Source of the DNA: an uncultured Bacilli bacterium
GTDB lineage: Bacteria > Bacillota_I > Bacilli_A > RF39 > UBA660
Length of the DNA: 9,018 bases
Assembly (NCBI GenBank): GCA_951800155.1
Contig: CATOJL010000054.1
Location: forward strand, 1-9,018
Direction: 5' to 3'
Both the position numbers and the translations under genes were made by a program. The notes below the pieces were generated by a model that saw only the letters and a list, made by a program, of their open reading frames with translations, was not told the DNA's origin and did no database searches. This document shows positions 1 to 5,647 of this stretch, one piece after another (within the stretch, counting starts at the first letter, position 1; each line of letters starts with the position of its first letter).

Positions 1-2
1 GT

Positions 3-1094
3 ATAAAAGGTTTTGCCACTATGTTGATGATAAGTATTCTTGTGACTATGCTAATCATGGTGCTATTTACGAGATATATTACTACAAAATTTGTAGAGAG
101 CAATCGTTTTAATGATAAAATTCATTTCTTTATTGGAGGAATAAAGAAAAAAGAAAAATTAAGTGTTCTAGCACAACATAAGGCTAAATTTGTATTATGT
201 ACCTTTATTTTCTTAGGAATTGGTGCCATTTTTTCTAGTATAAATCAATTAAATTTAGGGATAGATTTTAAAGGAGGAACTTCGGTTACATTAAAAACAG
301 AAGATGCACTTACAGAAGAGAGAATAGAAAAAGATATAAACGAAATGAAATATGCGTTAGCATCCTTTACCAAAGAAAAGGAAGATACATATACGATCAT
401 ACTTAATAATACTTTAGAAGAAGATGAAATTGCTACAATAGGAAATTATTTTAAAGAAAAATATGAAGCATCTGTTGATGTGGGAGTTGTATCCAATCGC
501 GTGAAGCAAGATTTAGTAAAGAATGCCATTTTTTCTCTTGTGCTTGCTATTATTGGAATTGTCATTTATATTTCCATTCGCTTTACATTCTCTTACGCTT
601 TAGCAAGTATACTTACACTCTTACATGATGCCCTTATTGTTGTATTTATCTTTAGTATTTTTAAGTTAGAAGTATCTACGATTTTTATTGCTGCCATCTT
701 ATCCATTTTAGGATATTCGATTAATGATACCATTGTTGTCTTTGATGCGATTCGTGAAAGAAAGAAAAATAAATATAAAAATAATTTTAAAGAAAAACAA
801 GAATTAGAGGAAACAGTAAGGGAAAGTATTACAGGAACACTTCCTAGAAATATCTTTACATCACTTACAACTCTTATTCCAATTCTTGCATTAATTTTCT
901 TTGGAAGCAGTGAGATTGAAACATTTAATATTGCTATGTTCGTAGGTTTACTAGCTGGTTCTTATTCTTCTTTATTCCTTGCAACTTTTCTATGGGAAAA
1001 ATTGGAAAAAAGGAATGTTGGAAAACCGCCAAAGAAAAAATGGTATGACATGGATGAAAAGGAAGAATTAAAAGTAAAGGGGATCAATTCATAA
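3..1094 (+). CDS. secDF: SecDF protein-export membrane protein, C-terminal part (5' truncated by window edge)
   Basis: Partial gene; the frame is open back to the window edge and the first full codon is at 3. The residues before the first ATG (21), IKGFAT, continue into a membrane helix that matches the last helix of SecD (family pattern IKGFA...LxxGI). So this is the SecD end fused to SecF, and ATG 21 is internal. Counting from base 3, SecF features follow: a membrane helix at about 62-80, the GIDFKGG motif at 86-92, an extracytoplasmic domain at about 93-170, then five more helices, with the SecF signature GYSINDTIVVFDAIRE at 237-252. The tail is basic and cytoplasmic. SecDF is known to work with SecYEG, using the proton or sodium gradient to pull exported proteins across the membrane. 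The gene ends one base before rel. Fused SecDF is common in Bacillota. The SecF identity is secure; the fusion is inferred from the edge residues. Confidence 0.93.
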   Translation: MKGFATMLMISILVTMLIMVLFTRYITTKFVESNRFNDKIHFFIGGIKKKEKLSVLAQHKAKFVLCTFIFLGIGAIFSSINQLNLGIDFKGGTSVTLKTEDALTEERIEKDINEMKYALASFTKEKEDTYTIILNNTLEEDEIATIGNYFKEKYEASVDVGVVSNRVKQDLVKNAIFSLVLAIIGIVIYISIRFTFSYALASILTLLHDALIVVFIFSIFKLEVSTIFIAAILSILGYSINDTIVVFDAIRERKKNKYKNNFKEKQELEETVRESITGTLPRNIFTSLTTLIPILALIFFGSSEIETFNIAMFVGLLAGSYSSLFLATFLWEKLEKRNVGKPPKKKWYDMDEKEELKVKGINS

Positions 1095-1095
1095 A

Positions 1096-3267
1096 ATGGA
1101 AAAAGAAAAATCAATAACGATAGAAGAATTACTTACTACTGTAAAGACATATAATCAGAAAGAGGAAGATTTAGAACTTATCAGAAAAGCTTATGATTAT
1201 GCTTATGAGCATCATTTAGGAGAAAAGAGAAAAACGGGGGATGATTTTATTGAACATCCTTTACAAGTAGCTTATATTTTAACTGATATTAAAGCTGATA
1301 CAGAAACCATTTGTGCATCTCTACTTCATGATGTCTTTGAAGATGCTAAAGAAATTGAGGAAGAGCTAGGAAGTATATTTTCTAAGGAGATTGTTTCTTT
1401 AGTAGCAGGTTTACAGAGTATTAATCGTCTTTCCTTTACCATGACAAGCAATGATAAAATACGTTTACAAAGAAAAATATTTGTAGGATTATGTGAAGAT
1501 GTACGAGTCATTATTATGAAATTGGCAAGCCGTCTTCATAACATGCGAACGCTTTGGGCGCTATCTGTAGAAAAACAAAAAGAAGTTGCATTAGAAACCC
1601 AAGAAATTCTAATTCCTATAGCGAATCGCTTAGGTATGAGTAAGATGAAGGGGGAGTTAGAAGACCTTTGTCTACGTTATTTAAAACCGGATGCTTATTC
1701 TTCCATTGTTGAACAGTTAAATCGTTCCAAAGAAGAGCGAGATCGTGAAGTCAAGAATATGATGGATCATGTTTCTAACCTCTTATGTGAAGCACAAATT
1801 ACACATGAAATTAAAGGAAGATCGAAAAGTGTCTATGGTATTTACAAAAAATTAGATAAAGGCAAAAAATTTAGTGATATTTATGATATCCTGGCCCTTC
1901 GTGTCTATGTCAATACAGAAGAGGAATGTTACCGAGTACTAGGAGTCATTCATGCGAAATATAAGCCACTTCCTAAGCGTTTTAAAGACTATATTGCTAT
2001 GCCAAAAACCAATTTATATCAATCCCTACATACGACAGTTTTTGGGGAAGATGGACTTTTATATGAAATTCAAATTCGCACTTATGAAATGGATGAAATT
2101 GCTGAAAGAGGGATTGCTTCGCATTGGGCCTATAAAGAAAATAATGCAAACAATGTAAGTAAACTTATGAAAAATGTCATGGAGCAAAAACTACAATTTT
2201 ATCGTTCTTTAATCGAATTACAAAAAGAGGAAATTACTGATGAAGAATTTGTAAACTCTGTGAAAAACGATTATTTTAAGGAAAACGTGTATGTATTTAC
2301 ACCAGATGGCGATGTGGTAGAACTTCCAATAGGTTCTACGCCAATCGACTTTGCTTACCGAGTGCATAGTGCGGTTGGTGATAAAATGGTAGGGGCTTTA
2401 GTCAATAATAATATTGTTCCTCTTAGTTATGAATTAAAGGATAATGATATTGTAAAAATTAATACGAGTAAAAGTAGTACAGGACCGAATTATGAATGGC
2501 TTATGCTAGCGAAAACGAGTCAAGCAAAAAATAAAATTAGGGCTTTCTTTAATAAAGTAGATAAAGAAGCCTATTTGAAAAAGGGCGAAGATCTTTTAAA
2601 AGAGGAATTGCGAAGAAAAAAGGTTAGTATTACGCAATTCTTTAAAGAAGAAAATTTAAAAGAATTGTTTACTTTTCTTAAAATAGATAGTGTAGAGGAA
2701 CTTTATCGTGCTATAGGAAGCAATAAAATTACACTTGCTTCTATCATGAATTTTATTTTAAATGGAAATACACCTCAACAAGAACTAATTCTAAAAAAGA
2801 CGCAAAATCATTTAGTAGCAACACCAAGTGTAAAGACAGATATCTTAGTTTCGGGTGCAGAGGAAGTAAAAGTAAATGTTGCCCTTTGTTGTAAACCAAT
2901 TCCCGGTGATGAAATCATAGGTTATATTACAAAGGGGGCAGGCATCCGAGTACATAGAAAAGATTGTCCAAACATAAAAGAGATAGAGGAACGAATGATT
3001 TCTGTTCATTGGAATACAGAAACACAAAATAAGTATCCTTGTAGTCTTTGGATTCAAGCAACAAAAAAAGAAGATATTTTACTTTCTATCTTAAAAGTAG
3101 CATCGAATAATGCAATTTCTGTTCAAAATATGCAAACGATTCCTAAGACGGATTATAATTTATTAGATCTAACAGTTCTTACCACTGATAAAGAAAAAAT
3201 GATAAAATTTGCAAATGAAATAAAGTCTTTACCTGCTATTTATGATGTACAAAGGGGAATGAAATGA
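1096..3267 (+). CDS. rel: RelA/SpoT-family (p)ppGpp synthetase/hydrolase (Rel)
   Basis: Long RelA/SpoT homologue of 723 aa, the normal length. It makes (p)ppGpp from ATP and GDP/GTP in the stringent response, and family members also hydrolyse it. Domains: HD hydrolase about 25-180 (R45, H54, H78-D79, E82-D83, N149); synthetase about 235-345 (GRSK 241-244, D264, RFKD 295-298, YQSLH 308-312, E324 in YEIQIRT); TGS about 397-458; zinc-finger-like domain with C598, C599, H620, C624; ACT about 650-723. The basic RFKD loop is the form found in bifunctional Rel/SpoT, not the acidic form of synthetase-only RelA. Oddity: the family motif KLADRLHN reads KLASRLHN, so the metal-ligand Asp is S145. The ATG follows the secDF stop by one base; the nearest Shine-Dalgarno-like stretch is AAGGGG at 1077-1082, rather far upstream, so coupling to secDF translation is likely. 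It overlaps dtd by 4 nt. Confidence 0.96.
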   Translation: MEKEKSITIEELLTTVKTYNQKEEDLELIRKAYDYAYEHHLGEKRKTGDDFIEHPLQVAYILTDIKADTETICASLLHDVFEDAKEIEEELGSIFSKEIVSLVAGLQSINRLSFTMTSNDKIRLQRKIFVGLCEDVRVIIMKLASRLHNMRTLWALSVEKQKEVALETQEILIPIANRLGMSKMKGELEDLCLRYLKPDAYSSIVEQLNRSKEERDREVKNMMDHVSNLLCEAQITHEIKGRSKSVYGIYKKLDKGKKFSDIYDILALRVYVNTEEECYRVLGVIHAKYKPLPKRFKDYIAMPKTNLYQSLHTTVFGEDGLLYEIQIRTYEMDEIAERGIASHWAYKENNANNVSKLMKNVMEQKLQFYRSLIELQKEEITDEEFVNSVKNDYFKENVYVFTPDGDVVELPIGSTPIDFAYRVHSAVGDKMVGALVNNNIVPLSYELKDNDIVKINTSKSSTGPNYEWLMLAKTSQAKNKIRAFFNKVDKEAYLKKGEDLLKEELRRKKVSITQFFKEENLKELFTFLKIDSVEELYRAIGSNKITLASIMNFILNGNTPQQELILKKTQNHLVATPSVKTDILVSGAEEVKVNVALCCKPIPGDEIIGYITKGAGIRVHRKDCPNIKEIEERMISVHWNTETQNKYPCSLWIQATKKEDILLSILKVASNNAISVQNMQTIPKTDYNLLDLTVLTTDKEKMIKFANEIKSLPAIYDVQRGMK

Positions 3268-3707
3268 GAGTTTTAGTACAGAGAAGTTTAGCTTCTAAGG
3301 TAGAAGTAAATGGAAAAACGGTTGGAAAGATTGAACACGGAATGGTTTTATTTGTCGGGTTTTCTATAGAAGATACAGAAGAAGATGTTCTTTATTTAGT
3401 GAATAAGGTCGTGAATTTACGCATTTTTGATGATGAAAAAGGTATTATGAATCGCTCTATTTTAGAGGAGAAGGGAAGTATTTTAAGCGTATCACAGTTT
3501 ACGCTATATGCAGATACCCTTCATGGAAACCGACCAAGTTATAAACAGAGTATGAAGCAGGAGGAGGCTTCAAAATTGTATGATTTATTTAATCTGGAAT
3601 TAAAAAAATTTTGTAAGGTAGAAACAGGGATTTTTAGAGAAAATATGCAAGTATGTATTACAAATGATGGTCCTGTTACTATTTTGCTAGAAAGTAGGAA
3701 AAAATGA
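3264..3707 (+). CDS. dtd: D-aminoacyl-tRNA deacylase
   Basis: 147 aa, the usual length for Dtd. This cytoplasmic dimer removes D-amino acids (and glycine from mischarged tRNA-Ala) from tRNA, protecting translation from wrong-handed residues. Visible hallmarks are the N-terminal MRVLVQRSLASKVEVNGK pattern, the SQFTLYAD motif at 77-84 and the NDGPVT motif at 134-139, which holds the Gly-cisPro pair that excludes L-amino acids by binding the substrate backbone. The stretch before it reads GIFRENMQV where many homologues have a small-residue GxFGADM or FAADM form, a local change away from the catalytic motifs. The start is firm: ATG 3264 overlaps the rel stop (ATGA) and has AAAGGGG at 3251-3257. 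The stop overlaps the next start in the same way. The rel-dtd pair is a well-known gene order in Bacillota. Confidence 0.95.
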   Translation: MRVLVQRSLASKVEVNGKTVGKIEHGMVLFVGFSIEDTEEDVLYLVNKVVNLRIFDDEKGIMNRSILEEKGSILSVSQFTLYADTLHGNRPSYKQSMKQEEASKLYDLFNLELKKFCKVETGIFRENMQVCITNDGPVTILLESRKK

Positions 3708-4765
3708 TAAAAAATAGAATTGATTTTAAACTCATTAACGTAGGTCTAATTGCTCTTGTCATTTATTTGATGTACCACACTGGGCATCTTTGGACGGGAG
3801 TCATTGGAAAGATTTCACAAATAACACTTCCTTTTTTCTTAGCTTTTGTCGTTGCCTATGCTTTATATCCATTTTTAAAATATTTAATGGATAAGAAAAT
3901 ACCAAAGCCAGTTGCTGTTGGTGTTGTATTGTTTGTGGTTTTAGGTGTAGTTGCCCTTATTGTGGGTATTGTAGTTCCTTTATTATTCGATCAAATTATA
4001 AGTCTTGTAAATACTTTAATTACCTTTGTGAAAGAATTTTCTATGAATAGTGATATCGAATTTGGGAATTTACAAGATACATTGATGACAACTTTTAACG
4101 ATATTGTCAAAAACGTAGGAAAATATGCAACAAATGGTGTTACCAAAGTCATAAATGTATCAATGGATTATATTGCAACAGGTGTGATTGCCCTTTCAGC
4201 AGCTATTTATCTTTTAGTGGATATGGAGGATATTCGTAAAAAAACAAAAAAACTTTTAAAGAAAAAATCAAAACGTTCTTATCAATATGTTCGTATTTTA
4301 GATAAGGAAATGAAAAGTTACCTTGTTGGAATTTTGAAAGTAATGTTGATTACAGTTGTTGAATATTCGATTGCTTATCTTGTTATTGGACATCCAAATG
4401 CTATTTTATTAGGGGTACTTGCTATGATTGGTGTTTTAATTCCATATTTTGGTGGAATGATTACCAATGTTGTGGCTGCTGTTACGGCCTTTGTGATTAG
4501 TCCAGCTCTATTTATTCGAACAGTAATTACATTTGCCATTTTATCTTTGGTGGATGGCTATGTTATTAATCCTCTTGTTTATGGAAAAAGTAATAATGTT
4601 CATCCATTGATAGTGATTTTATCTGTATATGTAGGAGGAAAATTATTAGGTATTTTTGGAATTATGATTTCCTTCCCACTGGCTGTCATTCTTATTGCTA
4701 CCATTAAATTTTTTAAAGAGGATATTAGTGATAAGATAGAGGATATGAAACAAAAAGATGCTTAA
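3704..4765 (+). CDS. AI-2E family (UPF0118/PerM-like) membrane transporter
   Basis: 353 aa polytopic membrane protein. Hydrophobic segments lie at about 10-24, 35-60, 71-92, 155-172, 210-228, 234-252, 255-287 and 303-336. A less hydrophobic stretch at about 95-150 and a very basic loop at 178-192 separate them. The family signature is in the C-terminal half: IPYFGG at 246-251, DGYVINPLVYGKSNNVHPL at 284-302, then GGKLLGIFGIMISFPLAV at 311-328. AI-2E family members include proteins described as autoinducer-2 exporters and as Na+/H+ antiporters, so the substrate cannot be read from sequence. The ATG at 3704 overlaps the dtd stop by 4 nt, with only a short AGGA at 3696-3699, so translational coupling to dtd is likely. 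It is the last gene before the terminator at 4811. The family call is strong; the function is open. Confidence 0.9.
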   Translation: MIKNRIDFKLINVGLIALVIYLMYHTGHLWTGVIGKISQITLPFFLAFVVAYALYPFLKYLMDKKIPKPVAVGVVLFVVLGVVALIVGIVVPLLFDQIISLVNTLITFVKEFSMNSDIEFGNLQDTLMTTFNDIVKNVGKYATNGVTKVINVSMDYIATGVIALSAAIYLLVDMEDIRKKTKKLLKKKSKRSYQYVRILDKEMKSYLVGILKVMLITVVEYSIAYLVIGHPNAILLGVLAMIGVLIPYFGGMITNVVAAVTAFVISPALFIRTVITFAILSLVDGYVINPLVYGKSNNVHPLIVILSVYVGGKLLGIFGIMISFPLAVILIATIKFFKEDISDKIEDMKQKDA

Positions 4766-4810
4766 GTCCTATTACAGGAAAGAAAAAAAGTTTTTTTAGA
4801 TGATTAATAA

Positions 4811-4844
4811 AGTGGTATATTTAAATTTAAATATACTGCTTTTT
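4811..4844 (+). terminator. Intrinsic terminator of the secDF-rel-dtd-AI2E unit
   Basis: A 30-nt inverted repeat (4811-4840) lies 45 bases after the AI-2E stop and is followed by a T run at 4840-4844. The core is a perfect 22-nt palindrome (4815-4836; half-site GTATATTTAAA). It is flanked by AGTG and TGCT arms that extend the stem through two G-U pairs, one G-C and one A-U. The stem is almost all A/T, so it is weaker than a usual GC-rich terminator, but its length and T tail fit the role. The core is a near-symmetric A/T palindrome, and a weak T-rich opposite-strand reading is possible, but no gene converges on it here. Confidence 0.7.
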
Positions 4845-5071
4845 ATTTAGTGAATTTTAAATGTAATCTTTTCTAGCGCATTAAAAAGTACTGTTTTTTA
4901 TGTGTATCATTCATTTTTCAATTCAATTTTCACTCAAATGTTGAACCCGGAAAGAATCGTAGGATTGAATATGTAGCGATTTTTTATTCCAATAAATGGC
5001 GATAAAAAATATTTTTTAAATTGTAATAATAGTGTATGTCCTATCTATTTAAGCAAAATGAAAAAATGCAA
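4845..5071. other. Intergenic A/T-rich stretch with no gene
   Basis: This is the part of the 585-base gap between the AI-2E gene and gatC that neither the terminator nor the T-box unit explains. Stops are frequent in all frames. The longest start-to-stop reading I noticed on the minus strand is 13 codons, with no convincing ribosome site. I see no tRNA-like fold. The only clear structure is the A/T inverted repeat at 4979-5010. Nothing else here can be assigned. Confidence 0.6.
4979..5010. repeat. A/T-rich inverted repeat (possible hairpin)
   Basis: The arms ATTTTTTAT (4979-4987) and ATAAAAAAT (5002-5010) are exact reverse complements. Inside them CCA (4989-4991) can pair with TGG (4997-4999) around a five-base loop. 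A short T run (5012-5017) follows, so a weak second terminator on the + strand is possible. The sequence starts 62 bases before the promoter -35 box. With only three G-C-type pairs possible inside the stem, it may equally be a chance feature of A/T-rich spacer. Confidence 0.35.
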
Positions 5072-5100
5072 TTGACTTTAAGAAGATTTCTTGCTATGAT
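5072..5100 (+). promoter_or_regulatory. Sigma-A-type promoter of the T-box/gatCAB-asnS operon
   Basis: A -35 box TTGACT (5072-5077) and a -10 box TATGAT (5095-5100) are separated by exactly 17 bases. A TG at 5092-5093, one base before the -10 box, gives an extended -10 element. Each hexamer differs from the vegetative consensus by one base. Transcription should begin near 5107, just ahead of T-box Stem I, which fits a leader of about 245 nt before gatC. Confidence 0.85.
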
Positions 5101-5266
5101 ATAAAAGGAATTTATGAAAATGTTGATGTGGAAGAGTAATATAGAAATGTAACTAAAAGCGAGTTAGAATGGTGAGAGCTAACAGGAAAAATGTATGAAA
5201 AACACCACGGAATGAATGATTGAATTTAAGTAAATCGTTCCGGTTATACCGTTATCATGTTAAGTG

Positions 5267-5331
5267 ATCAGTTATGATAAAAAGGGTGGCACCATGGGTC
5301 AACTCATCCCTTTACTCTAACTGATTTTTTT
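5267..5331 (+). terminator. T-box-controlled transcription terminator
   Basis: ATCAGTTA (5267-5274) is the exact reverse complement of TAACTGAT (5318-5325), which runs directly into seven T (5325-5331). This is the only partner I find for the strand next to the T run. The 5' strand lies almost wholly in the loop of Stem III, and the stem encloses the antiterminator region instead of re-using its 3' half as in the standard T-box layout. Termination here would keep gatC-asnS off when tRNA-Asn is charged. Confidence 0.7.
5281..5313 (+). promoter_or_regulatory. T-box antiterminator hairpin
   Basis: The fold is complete: helix A1 AAAGGG (5281-5286) with CCCTTT (5308-5313), the seven-base bulge TGGCACC (5287-5293) that binds the tRNA acceptor end, and helix A2 ATGGG (5294-5298) with CTCAT (5303-5307) around a TCAA loop. 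The usual GCG after the bulge is replaced by ATG, and the opposite strand carries the matching CAT, so pairing is kept. Confidence 0.85.
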
Positions 5332-5338
5332 GATTTTG

Positions 5339-5345
5339 AAGGAGG
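5339..5345 (+). promoter_or_regulatory. Ribosome binding site that fixes the gatC start
   Basis: AAGGAGG ends five bases before ATG 5351. It begins eight bases after the terminator T run, so it is exposed only on read-through transcripts. It rules out the in-frame TTG at 5330, which lies upstream of it inside the T run. Confidence 0.9.
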
Positions 5346-5350
5346 AGAAT

Positions 5351-5647
5351 ATGGCAAAATTTACAAAAGAAATGGTTACAGACTATGCAGATAAATTAAT
5401 GATAGGCTTAACGGAGGAAGAAACACAGATGGTTTTAGAGGAATTTGAGATTATTGATAAAAATATTGATGTGATCAATAAAATTCCCAATATAGAACTT
5501 GTAGAACCTATGTCATTTTGTTTAGATAATTTCTCTTGTGTATTAAGAGAAGATGTGGAAGAGGAATCCATCCCTATTGAGGATTTACTAGCAAATTGTG
5601 ATGATGCAAGTGGGGATGAAGTGAATGTACCAAAGGTGGTGGAATAA
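5351..5647 (+). CDS. gatC: Asp/Glu-tRNA amidotransferase subunit C
   Basis: 98 aa when started at ATG 5351, the normal size for GatC. GatC is the small subunit that wraps around the GatA-GatB interface and stabilises the amidotransferase, which turns Glu-tRNA-Gln into Gln-tRNA-Gln and/or Asp-tRNA-Asn into Asn-tRNA-Asn. Visible family traits are an N-terminal helix region with LTEEE at 20-24, the pair-of-helices segment FEIIDKNIDVINKI, the following VEPMSF turn (often VEPTxH or VxPL in homologues), and an acidic half LREDVEEESIPIEDLLANC. The protein is short and divergent in the family, so gene order (gatC-gatA-gatB) carries part of the identification. First gene after the T-box terminator; its TAA shares one base with the gatA ATG (TAATG). 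Confidence 0.93.
   Translation: MAKFTKEMVTDYADKLMIGLTEEETQMVLEEFEIIDKNIDVINKIPNIELVEPMSFCLDNFSCVLREDVEEESIPIEDLLANCDDASGDEVNVPKVVE

Larger units (their letters stand above)
5107..5331 (+). promoter_or_regulatory. T-box riboswitch leader, Asn-type specifier
   Basis: A T-box senses uncharged tRNA and lets transcription continue when it binds. Stem I can be drawn in order: lower helix GTGG 5128-5131 with CCAC 5205-5208; a specifier loop with the conserved AGTA at 5135-5138 on one side and GAAAAACA at 5197-5204 on the other; helix 5139-5143 with 5192-5196; then the apical helix GTTAG 5163-5167 with CTAAC 5179-5183, capped by an AATGGTGAGAG loop. The triplet AAC at 5201-5203, followed by one A before the lower helix, is in the usual specifier position and codes Asn. 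A hairpin 5214-5221/5233-5240, a small one 5241-5244/5248-5251 and Stem III 5252-5258/5274-5280 follow. The T-box sequence GGGTGGCACC is at 5284-5293; its TGGC pairs with a tRNA end GCCA, matching the G discriminator base of tRNA-Asn. Downstream asnS agrees with the Asn reading. Confidence 0.9.

Noticed and set aside
21..23. ATG 21 as the start of a separate SecF protein
   Set aside because: The frame is open to the window edge and the preceding IKGFAT runs into the last SecD helix, so this Met is internal to a fused SecDF.
3264..3707. TGA read as Trp (genetic code 4) given the Mollicutes-like GatA
   Set aside because: rel and dtd end at TGA exactly where their families end, at ATGA overlaps with good starts; Trp is coded by TGG in the genes here.
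4783..4797. A7-G-T7 run after the AI-2E gene as the operon terminator
   Set aside because: The arms leave almost no loop and have no G-C pairs; the longer hairpin at 4811 with its T tail is the better candidate.
4878..4918. Short minus-strand reading beginning MNDTHKKQYF
   Set aside because: Only 13 codons, no convincing ribosome site, in A/T-rich spacer.
5197..5199. GAA (Glu) as the T-box specifier
   Set aside because: It lies at the top of the loop, four bases from the position next to the lower helix where the specifier normally sits; AAC fits position and the downstream asnS.
5330..5350. TTG 5330 as the gatC start (adds seven residues)
   Set aside because: It falls in the terminator T run, and the added codons are the ribosome site of the true ATG at 5351.
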